Positions 1 to 8,843 of a stretch of 64,000 bases of DNA are shown piece after piece. Every line of letters starts with the position of its first letter. Position 1 is the first letter of the stretch. This DNA is from Aminobacter sp039907765 (GTDB taxonomy: Bacteria; Pseudomonadota; Alphaproteobacteria; Rhizobiales; Rhizobiaceae), in assembly GCF_039907765.1 (NCBI RefSeq), contig NZ_JARDJI010000022.1, forward strand, positions 1 through 64,000, read 5' to 3'. The notes beneath the pieces were generated by a model, which did not search any database, was not told the origin of the DNA, and was given only the letters and a program-made list of their open reading frames with translations. The translations under genes were made by a program, and so were the position numbers.

Positions 1-339
1 ATCCCCCCGAACAAGCTGCACGCTAACAAATACTGACAATACGCGTACAACTTGTTCGGCGACGATCACACAACCAAAATATCAACAGGTTTATTTGGAA
101 CTTGGTCGTGGGTGCGGAAGTTGCGCTGCGGCCATCGGAACGACGGTTCGGTCAGGCTGCTGGCAACACCACGCGTTTAGAACCGGGCTCCAGCTGCGCG
201 CATCGGCGAACGGTCGTCATGTGCATAGTGGTGCGTTGAAATTCCTCACATAAATTGTGTTGCAAGCACGCGACCGACAGATATGCCCGGGAAAACGCAA
301 GCCATGCTAGTGGCTTAGGGCGTTCCGCGCATGCTCTTC

Positions 340-526
340 TATCTCGCCGTCGTCCAGATGCGATTGGCCTGCGACGGGATGTTGGCAAAGGCGCCCCCGA
401 GCACCGACCTGGCCACGGACGGCGTTGCTGTCGAAACCCTTGTCGGCGTTGACCAGGCCGGCGGCGGCACCTGCGTCGCCCCGCCTTGCAGTCGGCCATG
501 TTGCCGCCGGTCAGCAGAAAGGCCAC
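340..526 (-). pseudogene. IS5-family transposase remnant (frameshifted)
   Basis: Read on the minus strand in different frames, this stretch gives words typical of IS5-family DDE transposases: FLLTGGNMADCKAG, then ADKGFDSNAV (the region of a catalytic Asp), then GGAFANIPSQANRIW. The words are in the right order but need at least two frame changes, so the gene is dead. No terminal inverted repeats or full-length element are visible. A closely related fragment lies at 5042-5112 on the other strand. The family assignment is from recognised motifs, not a search. Confidence 0.7.
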
Positions 527-678
527 CGGCCCAGCTTCTGTCGTCTCCCTTGCCTGTGGGCCGGCACGTTAGGAACGGCAAATGGCAGGTGTTCCACGGC
601 TTCTCTACCGGGTCATTGTCCCATCCGCGCGGTTATCTGGATGATGTTGTTGCAGGTCGTCGAGCACTCGCTTGGTCT

Positions 679-789
679 TAGAGCAATTCCAGGAAAAGCG
701 CGCAGCGGTTTTCTGTCCGGAATTGTGCAAAAACAAGGAGATAGAGCGTTTTCGCGATTCGAAGAAAAGCGGAAATACTCTAGAGCAGG
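679..789. repeat. Dispersed rhizobial intergenic repeat
   Basis: The sequence starts TTAGAGCAATTCCAGG and ends ACTCTAGAGCA, with TAGAGC at both ends and an internal AGAGCGTTTTCGCGATTCG segment. I recall this element as a frequent intergenic repeat in mesorhizobial genomes. It has no coding capacity. It sits between the transposase remnant and the 3' end of the siderophore ATPase gene. Confidence 0.6.
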
Positions 790-916
790 TGCCTGGATAG
801 TTGCTATGCGGATTTCAGATCACACAGCGGAAAGGGCAGGTCCGGTGACCGGGATCCGTCGCATGAACCGCATCGGCACCGCGAAAAATTCTGATCTCGA
901 GCTAGATCACTATAGC

Positions 917-1717
917 TCAGGGCGGCGTCGGAACAGAGGTGCGAATCGGGATGCACAATGGCCGTTCGTGCACCGGGTCGGTGATGACGCGGCAGGAAAT
1001 GCCGAACACGTCCTCGATCTGCGTTTCGCTCATCAGCCTCTCCGGCTCTCCCACGGCGACGACCGCTCCGCCCTTTAGGAACACCAGGCGGTCGGCATAG
1101 CGGGCGGCGAGGTTGAGATCGTGCAAGACGAGCACGACGGTGCGGCCATGCTCGTGGTTGAGGCGCTTGACCAGGTCGAGGCAATCGATCTGATGGGCCA
1201 TGTCGAGGTGGTTGACCGGCTCGTCGAGGCAGATGATGTCGGTCTCCTGCGCCAGCACCATCGCGATCCAGACGCGCTGCAGCTGGCCGCCCGACAGCGA
1301 GCCGAGGCGCCGGTCGGAGAGGTGCGAGACGCCGGTGCCGAACATCGCCGCCCGGATGGCTTCGCCGTCGGCAGCACTCCAGGGCTGCAGCATGGTCTGG
1401 TGGGGGTAGCGCCCGAGGCGAACCAGCTCCTCGACGGTCATGTCGTCGGGCGCGGAGGGGTTCTGCGCCAGAAGTCCGATGTGGCGGGCGAGTTCCTTTT
1501 CCTTGAGGCCCGAGATCGGCAGGTCGCCGAGCCGTATCTCGCCCGATTTCGGCTGGTGCAGCCGGCGGATGGCCCGCAGCAACGTGGACTTGCCGCAACC
1601 GTTGGGGCCGGCAAGCACCGTCACCTTGCCCTTCGGGACATCGAGATCGATGGCCGAGAGCGCGGTCGCCGCACCGTAGGCAACCGTGAGGGCGGCGACG
1701 GAAACGGCTTTATCCAT
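917..1717 (-). CDS. Ferric-siderophore ABC importer, ATP-binding protein (FecE/FepC-like)
   Basis: A 266-residue cytoplasmic ATPase that would power uptake of a ferric siderophore or similar metal chelate across the inner membrane. Walker A GPNGCGKST is near residues 37-45, the signature LSGGQLQR near 141-148 and Walker B IICLDEP near 161-167, followed by an H-loop in VLHDLNLAARYAD. The ATG at 1717 overlaps the end of the upstream permease gene by 8 bases, as expected for a translationally coupled operon; an in-frame upstream start would cut far into the permease gene. It is the last gene of a three-gene minus-strand operon whose binding protein is encoded divergently at 3868. The exact chelate cannot be read from sequence. 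Confidence 0.92.
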   Translation of the reverse strand: MDKAVSVAALTVAYGAATALSAIDLDVPKGKVTVLAGPNGCGKSTLLRAIRRLHQPKSGEIRLGDLPISGLKEKELARHIGLLAQNPSAPDDMTVEELVRLGRYPHQTMLQPWSAADGEAIRAAMFGTGVSHLSDRRLGSLSGGQLQRVWIAMVLAQETDIICLDEPVNHLDMAHQIDCLDLVKRLNHEHGRTVVLVLHDLNLAARYADRLVFLKGGAVVAVGEPERLMSETQIEDVFGISCRVITDPVHERPLCIPIRTSVPTPP

Positions 1718-2759
1718 TGGTGTTTCCCCTGCGCAGCACGAGGTAGAGGAAATAGGGCGTGCCGATGACCGCGGTGACCGTGCCTGCGGGCACTTCGGTG
1801 GGCGCAAACAACACGCGGACGATGAGATCGGCGCCGACGAGCATGATGGCGCCCAAAAGGAAGCTGGCGACGATGCCCGCCATGACCGGCCGGCCGACGA
1901 TCAGCCGGGCGAGATGCGGCGCCATCAACCCGACGAAGCCGACGCCGCCGGCAAAAGCAACCGCGAATGCCGTCAGCGCCGAGGCGAGCGCGAAGACCAG
2001 GATGCGGAAGGCAGGCAGGGTGAGGCCGAGGCCGCGCGCCGAGACCTCGTCGAGATCGGTGGGCGGCAGGCGTCGCGCCACGGCGAAGACGCCGACCATG
2101 GCGATGGCCAATCCGATGGCGACCACCTGGACCTCGCCCCAGTTGATCTCATTGACCGCGCCGGCCAGCCAGCGGCTCGCCTGGGTGACGCGGTAGATCG
2201 GCCCGACGATCATCAGGATCAACGTTCCGGCCTTGCAGACGGCGCCGACGGCGATGCCGAACAGCAAAAGCCGCACCGCCGACGACGCCTGTTGACCCGA
2301 GAGCAGGAAGACGGCCGCAATGGCTATGCTGGCGCCGATCATCGCCGCCACCGGCTGCCAGACGATCGAGGTGACGAGCGCATTGCTCTCGTCGGACAAA
2401 AGCGCCAGGAAGATGACGACGCCGAGGCCGGCGCCGCCTATGACGCCGAGCACGCCGGGCGAGGCAAGCTCGTTGCGCGTCACCTTCTGCAGCAGGTAGC
2501 CCGACACCGCCATGGCGCCGCCGGCGAGAATGGCGATGGCGACGCGGGGCGCGCGCAGCTGCAGCACCACGACCCGTTCGCCGCGCGAACCCTCTCCGAG
2601 CAGGATTTCGACGATGCGGCGCGGATCGATCCAGGTCGAGCCGAAGCCGACGCCGAACAGCGCCAGGACGACGGCGACAACGCCGATAATGGCGACCGCG
2701 ATCCAAGCGCGGCGGTTGAGGCGGGAAAGCGCGGAACGGCGCGGCAGCGCGAGGCTCAT
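1710..2759 (-). CDS. Ferric-siderophore ABC importer, FecCD-type permease 2
   Basis: A 349-residue polytopic inner-membrane protein of the FecCD family, which forms the translocation channel as a heterodimer with the permease at 2756-3778. Many hydrophobic segments are visible, starting with AWIAVAIIGVVAVVLALFGV near residue 20. The family landmarks LRAPRVAIAILAGGAMAVSG and GLMAPHLARLIVG (the loop that docks on the ATPase) are present. It overlaps the upstream permease by 4 bases (ATGA) and the downstream ATPase by 8 bases, so all three are probably translated together. Confidence 0.92.
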   Translation of the reverse strand: MSLALPRRSALSRLNRRAWIAVAIIGVVAVVLALFGVGFGSTWIDPRRIVEILLGEGSRGERVVVLQLRAPRVAIAILAGGAMAVSGYLLQKVTRNELASPGVLGVIGGAGLGVVIFLALLSDESNALVTSIVWQPVAAMIGASIAIAAVFLLSGQQASSAVRLLLFGIAVGAVCKAGTLILMIVGPIYRVTQASRWLAGAVNEINWGEVQVVAIGLAIAMVGVFAVARRLPPTDLDEVSARGLGLTLPAFRILVFALASALTAFAVAFAGGVGFVGLMAPHLARLIVGRPVMAGIVASFLLGAIMLVGADLIVRVLFAPTEVPAGTVTAVIGTPYFLYLVLRRGNTNG

Positions 2760-3778
2760 GCAATGCGCCTCCGGAGCAGGACGAGCAGCAGGAGGCCGCC
2801 GACGATGGCCGTGACCGCGCCCACCGGCGCCTCGCGCGGATAGATGGCGAAGCGCGCGACGATGTCGGCAACCGTCGTGTAGAGCGCGCCGACGAGGGCT
2901 GCGGCAGCGATCTGCAGACGGTGACCGAGCCCGACCAAAGCGCGAGCCGCATGCGGCACGACGAGGCCGACGAACATGACCGGCCCGGCCATGGCGACGG
3001 CCGCACCGCTGAGCAGCGCCACCGCGAGGAAGGCGAGCCCCCTGACGACGCCGAGCGGCACGCCGAGCCCGCGCGCGGTGGAATCGTCGGTCTGGAGGAT
3101 GTCGAGCGGCCGCGCCAGCGCAACGGCGAGGCCTGCGCCAACGAGCACGAACGGCAGGCCGTTGAGCGCCAGCCCGAGCTTGCGGTCGGCAAACGAGCCG
3201 GCCAGCCAGAACAGCAGCTGGTCGAGCATGGTTTCGTTGATGGTCAGCACCACATGGACGAAACTGTCGAACAATCCGGCGAAGGTGACCCCGACCAGCA
3301 CGATCCTGAGCGGCGACATGCCGCCGGCTGCGGAGGCCAGGCCGAAGACGATGACGCTGGTCAGAAGTGCGCCGGAAGCCGCGGCAAGCGACAGGCCGGG
3401 AAGCGAGCCCACGCCGAAGATGCCGCTGGCCATGACGACGGCGAAGGCAGCACCTGCATTGAGGCCGAGCGTATCGGGCGAGGCGATGCGGTTGCGCGAC
3501 AGGGTCTGGACGACGACGCCCGCGACACCGAGCGCAGCGCCCACCAGCGGCGCCATCAGCGCCCGCGGCAGGCGCAATTCCTGGATCACGACATGTGTCT
3601 CACTGCCGTCGAAGGCGGTCAGCGCCGCCCAGATTTCCTGGGCCGGATACAGCCGGTAGCCAAAGGCGAGGCTCAGATACATCAGCACAAGCAGGCTCAT
3701 CACCAGACCGGCGATGAGCGACCGGTGCCCGATGCGCCAGCGCGCTCGGATGCTCGTGGTCGACGAAGCGAGTGGCAC
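2756..3778 (-). CDS. Ferric-siderophore ABC importer, FecCD-type permease 1
   Basis: A 340-residue FecCD-family permease, first gene of the minus-strand operon. After a short basic N-terminus the first membrane segment is near residues 21-41. The landmark LRLPRALMAPLVGAALGVAG and the ATPase-docking loop GLVVPHAARALVG are visible. It is homologous to the adjacent permease, as in FecC/FecD and FepD/FepG pairs. It is transcribed away from the binding-protein gene, with a roughly 90-base shared control region between them. Confidence 0.92.
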   Translation of the reverse strand: MPLASSTTSIRARWRIGHRSLIAGLVMSLLVLMYLSLAFGYRLYPAQEIWAALTAFDGSETHVVIQELRLPRALMAPLVGAALGVAGVVVQTLSRNRIASPDTLGLNAGAAFAVVMASGIFGVGSLPGLSLAAASGALLTSVIVFGLASAAGGMSPLRIVLVGVTFAGLFDSFVHVVLTINETMLDQLLFWLAGSFADRKLGLALNGLPFVLVGAGLAVALARPLDILQTDDSTARGLGVPLGVVRGLAFLAVALLSGAAVAMAGPVMFVGLVVPHAARALVGLGHRLQIAAAALVGALYTTVADIVARFAIYPREAPVGAVTAIVGGLLLLVLLRRRIA

Positions 3779-3798
3779 GCACAGGCCTTAATATGAGC

Positions 3799-3822
3799 TT
3801 GACAGTCAGGGTTTGTTCTGAC
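3799..3822. promoter_or_regulatory. Candidate operator/promoter between divergent iron-uptake genes
   Basis: The gap between the two divergent transcription units contains TTGACA at 3799 and a dyad GTCAG (3805-3809) / CTGAC (3818-3822) with an 8-base spacer. A regulator of the iron-responsive RirA, Irr or Fur type would be expected here in this group of bacteria, but the dyad does not match a consensus I can name with certainty. Confidence 0.3.
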
Positions 3823-3867
3823 CCTTTGCCAAACCTTCTCTACTTAGTCAAGTTTGGATCCCTTGCC

Positions 3868-4776
3868 ATGAAGCTCTTCGTCAAAGCCATGTTCGGCCTA
3901 GCCTTGGCCGCCTTCGGCCCGAGTGCCGCCTCCGCCCACGAGGTCAAGCACGCCATGGGCGTGACCGACGTGCCCGATAACCCGCAGCGCATCGTGGTGC
4001 TGACCAACGAGGGCACTGAAGCCGTGCTCGCCCTCGGCTTCAAGCCGGTGGGCGCCGTTCGATCCTGGACGGGCTCGCCCTGGTACAAGCACATCGCCGA
4101 CAAGATGGACGGCGTCGAGGTGGTGGGCGAGGAATCGGCCGTCAATCTCGAACTGATCGCCGGCTTGCAGCCTGACCTCATCCTCGGCAACAAGACCCGC
4201 CAGGAAAAGATCTACGACCAGCTCTCGGCCATTGCGCCGACGGTCATGTCGGAGCGCCTGCGCGGCGACTGGAAGCTGAACTACGCGCTCTATGCCGACG
4301 CGCTGGGCAAGAAGGCCGAGGGCGAGGCCGGGCTGAAGGCCTTCGACGACAAGGCCGCCAAGCTGGCGGAAGCGCTGGGCGACAAGAAGGCCGAGAAGGT
4401 GTCGCTGATCCGCTTCATGCCGGGGCTGACCCGCATCTATTTCAAGGATACTTTCCCCGGCATGATCCTCGATCAGATCGGCATCGCGCGCCCGGCCGTA
4501 CAGGACAAGCCGGGCTTCGCCGACGACGTTACGAAGGAGCGCATCCCCGACTTCGACGGCGACCGGCTGTTCTACTTCGTCTACGAGACCGGCAACGGCA
4601 AGGCGAGCAAGCAGTCGGAGGAGTGGCTGGCCGAGCCGCTGTGGCAGAACCTGCCGGTGGTCAAGGCCGGCAAGGCCGTGGCGGTGGACGACGCCGTGTG
4701 GAACACCGCCGGGGGCGTGATCGCGGCCAACCTTCTGCTCGACGACGTCGCCCGCGTCTACGGCGTGACCCCGTAG
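3868..4776 (+). CDS. Ferric-siderophore ABC importer, periplasmic binding protein
   Basis: A 302-residue secreted binding protein of the FecB/FepB type. The start at 3868 is chosen because it opens directly into a signal peptide (MKLFVKAMFGLALAAF...) ending in ASA at about residue 23; the longer frame from 3772 adds a non-typical leader. The core begins RIVVLTNEGTEAVLALG, the usual first strand of this fold, and continues with PDLILGNKTRQEKIYDQL. It is divergent from its permeases and ATPase, which together make a complete importer except for the outer-membrane receptor and TonB, which are not in this window. Confidence 0.9.
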   Translation: MKLFVKAMFGLALAAFGPSAASAHEVKHAMGVTDVPDNPQRIVVLTNEGTEAVLALGFKPVGAVRSWTGSPWYKHIADKMDGVEVVGEESAVNLELIAGLQPDLILGNKTRQEKIYDQLSAIAPTVMSERLRGDWKLNYALYADALGKKAEGEAGLKAFDDKAAKLAEALGDKKAEKVSLIRFMPGLTRIYFKDTFPGMILDQIGIARPAVQDKPGFADDVTKERIPDFDGDRLFYFVYETGNGKASKQSEEWLAEPLWQNLPVVKAGKAVAVDDAVWNTAGGVIAANLLLDDVARVYGVTP

Positions 4777-5397
4777 CAGCTTCCGACAGGCGAGGGCGAA
4801 TCGCGTCCGGTTTGCGGGCGTGGCCACCCGGCTTCGACGCACTGGCTTCGCGCGCAACGTTTCGGCTGCGACCCTGGCTGCGGCCGAGCCCTTTGGTTCC
4901 CTTTCGGGATTCCGCGATCCGACTCGCATTCGTCATTGCGCTTCGCGAGCGCATGGTGGAGGCCGATCGCGTCTCGGCGCTGCCCCACGTCGAGCCGAAG
5001 GTTGCGACGCGGTCGATCGCGTTACCGAAGTGTGGTCGACCTCGTCGGCAGGTCGGTACTTGGGCGGCGCCTTCGCCGACATCCCGTCGCAGTCCAATCG
5101 CATCTGGGAGTAACTGCTTGCGTCGCAGTGGGCGCTACGAGAGAAGGGCAGCCACTCGGTGACACTATTCCGACAAAGCGTCCTTTGGGGGCTGTCCTGG
5201 CCGGCAACATGGAGCGGGGGACCCTGTGAGTTACGCGCCCGTTCGGCTCATATTTCAGCGTCTCTTCAATGCAGAGCCACGAGCCGCCTACAACCGTACC
5301 TCCACCATTCTCGGCAGGCCGGCTACACCGGCGCAACGCAGATTTTGGCCGGCACCACGGCGAACGATCGATGCATTTGTTCCTGCGGGCCGCGGTC
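4777..5397. other. Non-coding gap downstream of the iron locus
   Basis: About 620 bases without a supported gene. The only recognisable content is a short IS5-type transposase fragment at 5042-5112. Small frames here overlap one another on both strands and show no conserved motifs. Confidence 0.55.
5042..5112 (+). pseudogene. IS5-family transposase fragment
   Basis: On the plus strand this gives GGAFADIPSQSNRIW, the same transposase word as the minus-strand remnant at 340-526. The DNA matches the reverse complement of 354-412 closely over about 60 bases. A stop follows directly. Only this fragment of the gene survives. Confidence 0.65.
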
Positions 5398-6291
5398 CTA
5401 GACTCCGAGCCGCTCTTCCACCAGCGCCGGGATTGCTTTCAGGGCAAAAGCGCGGAAGGCGGCGGTGACGGGGGACGGCGGAACGTCGCGCCGCTCGACC
5501 AGCCCCACCTTGCGGCTTGCCGCCGCATCGGCTAGTTCCAGCACCGCCACGCCGTCATGCGCATCGTGCATGGTCAGCGAAGGCAGGATGGTGAGCCCAA
5601 GTCCCGCCTTCACCAGCGCCACCAGCGATGTGACGTTGTAGACGGTGATCAGCGACTGCGCCGAGAGTAGCTTGTAATCCTCCGCCTCGATCCGGTCGGA
5701 AGCGCCATTGCGGATCAGCGTCGCCGCATTGAGGTCGCTCCATTCGACGGGGCGTTGCAGGCGGCAGAGTTCGTGGTCGTCCTTGCAGAGCAGCTTGAAC
5801 CGGTCGCTGAAGAGCGGCGTGAACTCTACTCCGCCGCCGGTACGGCTTTCGCCGGCGATGCCGATGTCGGCGACGCCGCTTTCCACCATGCGCCGCACTT
5901 GCGCGCTGTCGATGTCGAACAACTCGACCTGCACCTGCGGCCGCGCTTCCAGAAAGCGTTGCAGGATCGGCGGCAGCACGTTCGTCGCCACCGATGGCAC
6001 CGAGGCGATCGACAGGCTGCCGATGCGGCTGTGCGCAAATGCGCGCATGATGCTGACTGACTTGTCGAAACTGCGGATCTGCTCGCGGCCGAGGTCGAGC
6101 ATCAGGTTGCCGAGGGCGGTCAGGCTGTTCTTGCGGTCGGTCTGGAACAGTGGCCCGCCGATCTCATCTTCCAGCTGCTTCAGGGTCATCGATACGGCGG
6201 AGGCGGTGCGGCCGACCACATCGGCTGCATCTTTGATGTTCCCGCTCTCCGCCACCGTGACGAAGACCCGCAATGCTTCAAGTTTGATCAT
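5398..6291 (-). CDS. LysR-family transcriptional regulator
   Basis: A 297-residue LysR-type regulator: an N-terminal winged helix-turn-helix (MIKLEALRVFVTVAESGNIK..., recognition helix region RTASAVSMTLKQLE near residues 28-41), then a two-lobed effector-binding domain. The start at 6291 is preferred to an upstream in-frame ATG because LysR proteins begin a few residues before the helix. It is divergent from the aldehyde dehydrogenase operon, the classic layout of a LysR regulator controlling the neighbouring catabolic genes. The effector is unknown. Confidence 0.9.
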   Translation of the reverse strand: MIKLEALRVFVTVAESGNIKDAADVVGRTASAVSMTLKQLEDEIGGPLFQTDRKNSLTALGNLMLDLGREQIRSFDKSVSIMRAFAHSRIGSLSIASVPSVATNVLPPILQRFLEARPQVQVELFDIDSAQVRRMVESGVADIGIAGESRTGGGVEFTPLFSDRFKLLCKDDHELCRLQRPVEWSDLNAATLIRNGASDRIEAEDYKLLSAQSLITVYNVTSLVALVKAGLGLTILPSLTMHDAHDGVAVLELADAAASRKVGLVERRDVPPSPVTAAFRAFALKAIPALVEERLGV

Positions 6292-6301
6292 GGCGCCTAT
6301 T

Positions 6302-6320
6302 TCAATTCTTCTGAAATTGA
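6302..6320. promoter_or_regulatory. Candidate LysR-type operator
   Basis: A dyad TCAATT (6302-6307) / AATTGA (6315-6320) with a 7-base spacer lies just upstream of the regulator start, in the 100-base gap shared with the divergent operon. LysR boxes are usually AT-rich dyads of this size. No binding evidence exists. Confidence 0.35.
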
Positions 6321-6391
6321 TAACAGAAATATCTGCTTGATTGAAGCGGGGTGCTGGCGGATTTTTCGGTCGAACAGAATGGAGACCGGAC

Positions 6392-7843
6392 ATGGCAGAA
6401 CGCTACGCCAACCTGATCGGCGGCCGGTGGAGGCAGGGCGGACGCTTCCATGAAAACAGGAACCCGTCAGACGTCACCGACCTGATCGGCCTCTATGCGC
6501 AGGCCGATGCGGCCGATGTCGAGGAGGCCGTTACCGCTGGCCGTGGTGCGATGCCGGCCTGGCGGGCAACCGGGCTCGAGCAGCGCCAGACGATCCTCAA
6601 CCGCATCGGCACGGAACTGATGGAGCGCGCCGCCGAGCTTGGCGAGCTGCTCTCGCGCGAAGAGGGCAAGCCGCTGGCTGAAGGCCGCGGCGAGGTCTAC
6701 CGCGCCGGCCAGTTCTTCACCTATCATGCGGCCGAAGTGCTGCGACAGCTTGGCGAGAACGCGGACTCGGTACGTCCCGGCATCGAGATCGACATGCGTC
6801 GTGAGCCGATGGGGTTGGTGGCCGTCGTCTCTCCCTGGAATTTCCCTGCAGCCACCGCCAGCTGGAAGATCGCCCCGGCGCTCGCCTACGGCAATGCCGT
6901 CATCTGGAAGCCGGCCAACGAAACGCCGGCATCGGCCTGGGCTCTGGCCGACATCATTCATCGCGCCGGCCTGCCGGACGGAACGTTCCAATTGCTGATG
7001 GGGCCAGGTTCGGTCGTCGGCAACGGGCTTGCCGGCCACCGCGACGTCGACGCGATTACCTTCACGGGCTCCTACGAGGTCGGCCGCCAGGTGGCTGTCG
7101 CCGCCGCGGCGAACCTCACCAAATTCCAGCTCGAACTCGGCTCCAAGAACGCATTGCTCGTCATGGACGACGCGGATCTCGACCTCGCCGTAGCGGCGTC
7201 GATTGGCGGCGGCTACTCCGGCACGGGGCAGAAATGCACGGCCTCCTCACGCCTTGTGGTGCATGAGCACGTCCACGACATTTTTGTCGAAAAACTCGCC
7301 GCCGCCGTGGCCGCGCTGAAGGTCGGCCACGCGTTGGCGGACGGCACACAGATCGGCCCGGTCGTCAGTGAGCGCCAGCTCGCGGCAAACCTTGCTTGGA
7401 TGGAACGCGCCCGTGCCGCCGGCGCCAAAGTCGCGGTCGGCGGCGAGCGCCTGCAGATGGCACATGAGGGCTTCTACATGGCGCCGGCGCTCTTGACCGG
7501 CACGAACAATGCCATGGATTTCAACCGCGAGGAGATGTTCGCGCCCATCGCCGCCGTGCAGAAGGTCGGCTCCTACGAGGAGGGTCTCTCCGTGGTCAAC
7601 GACACGCGCTACGGGCTGGTCGCGGGCATCTTCACTCGCTCGCTCGCCCGCGCGACCCATTTCCGCCGCCATGTCGACACCGGTTGCGTCATGGTCAACC
7701 TGCCGACGGCGGGAACCGACTATCATGTGCCGTTCGGCGGGCGGAAGGATTCGAGCTTCGGCTCGCGCGAGCAGGGCCGTTCGGCGGCCGAGTTCTACAC
7801 CCAGGTCAAGACCGCCTATGTTCGAGCGGGGGAGCCGGAGTAA
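6392..7843 (+). CDS. NAD(P)-dependent aldehyde dehydrogenase (semialdehyde dehydrogenase type)
   Basis: A 483-residue ALDH-superfamily enzyme oxidising an aldehyde to a carboxylate. Visible active-site residues: Asn150 in SPWNF, Lys173 in WKPANE, Glu248 in ELGSKN and catalytic Cys282 in TGQKCTASSR. The N-terminus (YANLIGGRW) and C-terminus (GGRKDSSFGSREQG) resemble alpha-ketoglutarate semialdehyde dehydrogenases, but the context gives no evidence for that substrate. The ATG at 6392 has a GGAGA ribosome site 7 bases upstream; an earlier start at 6341 lacks one. It is the first gene of the operon that continues through the M19-like gene. Confidence 0.88.
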   Translation: MAERYANLIGGRWRQGGRFHENRNPSDVTDLIGLYAQADAADVEEAVTAGRGAMPAWRATGLEQRQTILNRIGTELMERAAELGELLSREEGKPLAEGRGEVYRAGQFFTYHAAEVLRQLGENADSVRPGIEIDMRREPMGLVAVVSPWNFPAATASWKIAPALAYGNAVIWKPANETPASAWALADIIHRAGLPDGTFQLLMGPGSVVGNGLAGHRDVDAITFTGSYEVGRQVAVAAAANLTKFQLELGSKNALLVMDDADLDLAVAASIGGGYSGTGQKCTASSRLVVHEHVHDIFVEKLAAAVAALKVGHALADGTQIGPVVSERQLAANLAWMERARAAGAKVAVGGERLQMAHEGFYMAPALLTGTNNAMDFNREEMFAPIAAVQKVGSYEEGLSVVNDTRYGLVAGIFTRSLARATHFRRHVDTGCVMVNLPTAGTDYHVPFGGRKDSSFGSREQGRSAAEFYTQVKTAYVRAGEPE

Positions 7844-7847
7844 GGCC

Positions 7848-8843
7848 ATGGACGCAAGTATCGCCACTCCTGTCGTCGACTGCCTGCAATATGCCAACTG
7901 GAGCCCGGGCGTCTTTGCTGAGATGCGGGCCGGGGGCGTGCACGCCGTTCATGCCACCATCGCCTATCACGAGAACTTCCGCGAGACCGTGGCCAACATC
8001 ATCGCCTGGAACCGCCATTTCGAGCGCCATCCGGATCTCATCTTTCCGGGCCGCTGCGGGAGCGACATCGAACGGGCAATGCGGGAGGGACGCACGGCCA
8101 TCTTCTTCGGCTTGCAAAACCCGTCGCCGATCGAAGACGACATCGGCCTGATCGAGATTTGCCACACGCTCGGCGTGCGCTTCATGCAGCTCAGCTACAA
8201 CAACCAGTCCTTGCTTGCCACCGGCTGCTACGAGGGGGAGGATCCCGGCATCACACGCTTTGGCCGCCAGGCCATCGCCGAGATGAACCGCGTGGGCATG
8301 GTCATCGACATGAGCCATTCCGCCGAACGCTCCACACTGGAGGCGATGGAGATTTCCGCGCGGCCGGTCGCCATTACCCATGCCAATCCGCACTGGTGGC
8401 ATCCAGCCCTGCGCAACAAATCGGATACGGTGCTGAAGTCGCTGGCGCGATCGGGCGGCATGCTCGGCCTGTCGCTCTATCCGCACCATATGAAGGACGG
8501 CTCGAACTGCACGCTGGAGAGCTTCTGCGCCATGGTTGCGGAGACCGCCTCGCGCTACGGCGTCGAGCATGTCGGCATCGGCAGCGATCTCTGCCAGGAC
8601 CAGCCGGATTCGGTTGTAGCCTGGATGCGCAACGGCCGCTGGTCGAAGGTGACGGACTACGGTGAGGGCTCGGCGTCGGCAGCCGGCTTTCCCCGGCAGC
8701 CGAGCTGGTTCACCAGTAACGCCGACCTCGGAAACCTCCGCAACGGGCTGCGCAAGGCCGGGTTCGCCAACGAGGAGGTTGGCGGCATCATGGGTGGCAA
8801 CTGGCTTCGGTTCTACACCCGATCTTTCGGACCGATGTCATGA
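7848..8843 (+). CDS. M19 dipeptidase-fold protein with altered metal ligands
   Basis: A 331-residue protein with the renal dipeptidase (peptidase M19) fold. Family features kept: His157 in DMSHSA, His178 in ITHANPHWW, Arg189 in ALRNKSD and Asp247 in GIGSDLCQ. Features lost: the N-terminal D-x-H-x-D zinc motif reads DCLQY at 11-15, and the bridging Glu of the usual GxEG segment is Gln90 in FFGLQNPS. So part of the binuclear zinc site is missing and dipeptidase activity should not be assumed. I recall similar proteins near glycine-betaine/choline catabolic genes in pseudomonads. It starts 4 bases after the aldehyde dehydrogenase stop and overlaps the next gene by 4 bases. Confidence 0.82.
   Translation: MDASIATPVVDCLQYANWSPGVFAEMRAGGVHAVHATIAYHENFRETVANIIAWNRHFERHPDLIFPGRCGSDIERAMREGRTAIFFGLQNPSPIEDDIGLIEICHTLGVRFMQLSYNNQSLLATGCYEGEDPGITRFGRQAIAEMNRVGMVIDMSHSAERSTLEAMEISARPVAITHANPHWWHPALRNKSDTVLKSLARSGGMLGLSLYPHHMKDGSNCTLESFCAMVAETASRYGVEHVGIGSDLCQDQPDSVVAWMRNGRWSKVTDYGEGSASAAGFPRQPSWFTSNADLGNLRNGLRKAGFANEEVGGIMGGNWLRFYTRSFGPMS

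Larger units (their letters stand above)
1..916. other. Gene-poor left end with decayed mobile DNA
   Basis: No intact gene is supported here. The stretch holds a frameshifted transposase fragment (about 340-526, minus strand) and a dispersed rhizobial-type repeat (679-789). The first 330 bases are less GC-rich than the rest by eye and show no coding pattern I trust. Small open frames on both strands are overlapping and share no family resemblance apart from the transposase words. Confidence 0.6.

Noticed and set aside
1686..2843. A 385-codon plus-strand frame opposite the siderophore permease
   Set aside because: Composition is extreme (Asp, Arg, Gly, Gln, His) and lacks motifs; typical antisense shadow in GC-rich DNA.
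7509..7847. An upstream extension of the M19-like protein by 113 residues
   Set aside because: It lies inside the aldehyde dehydrogenase gene in another frame; the ATG at 7848 gives the family N-terminus.
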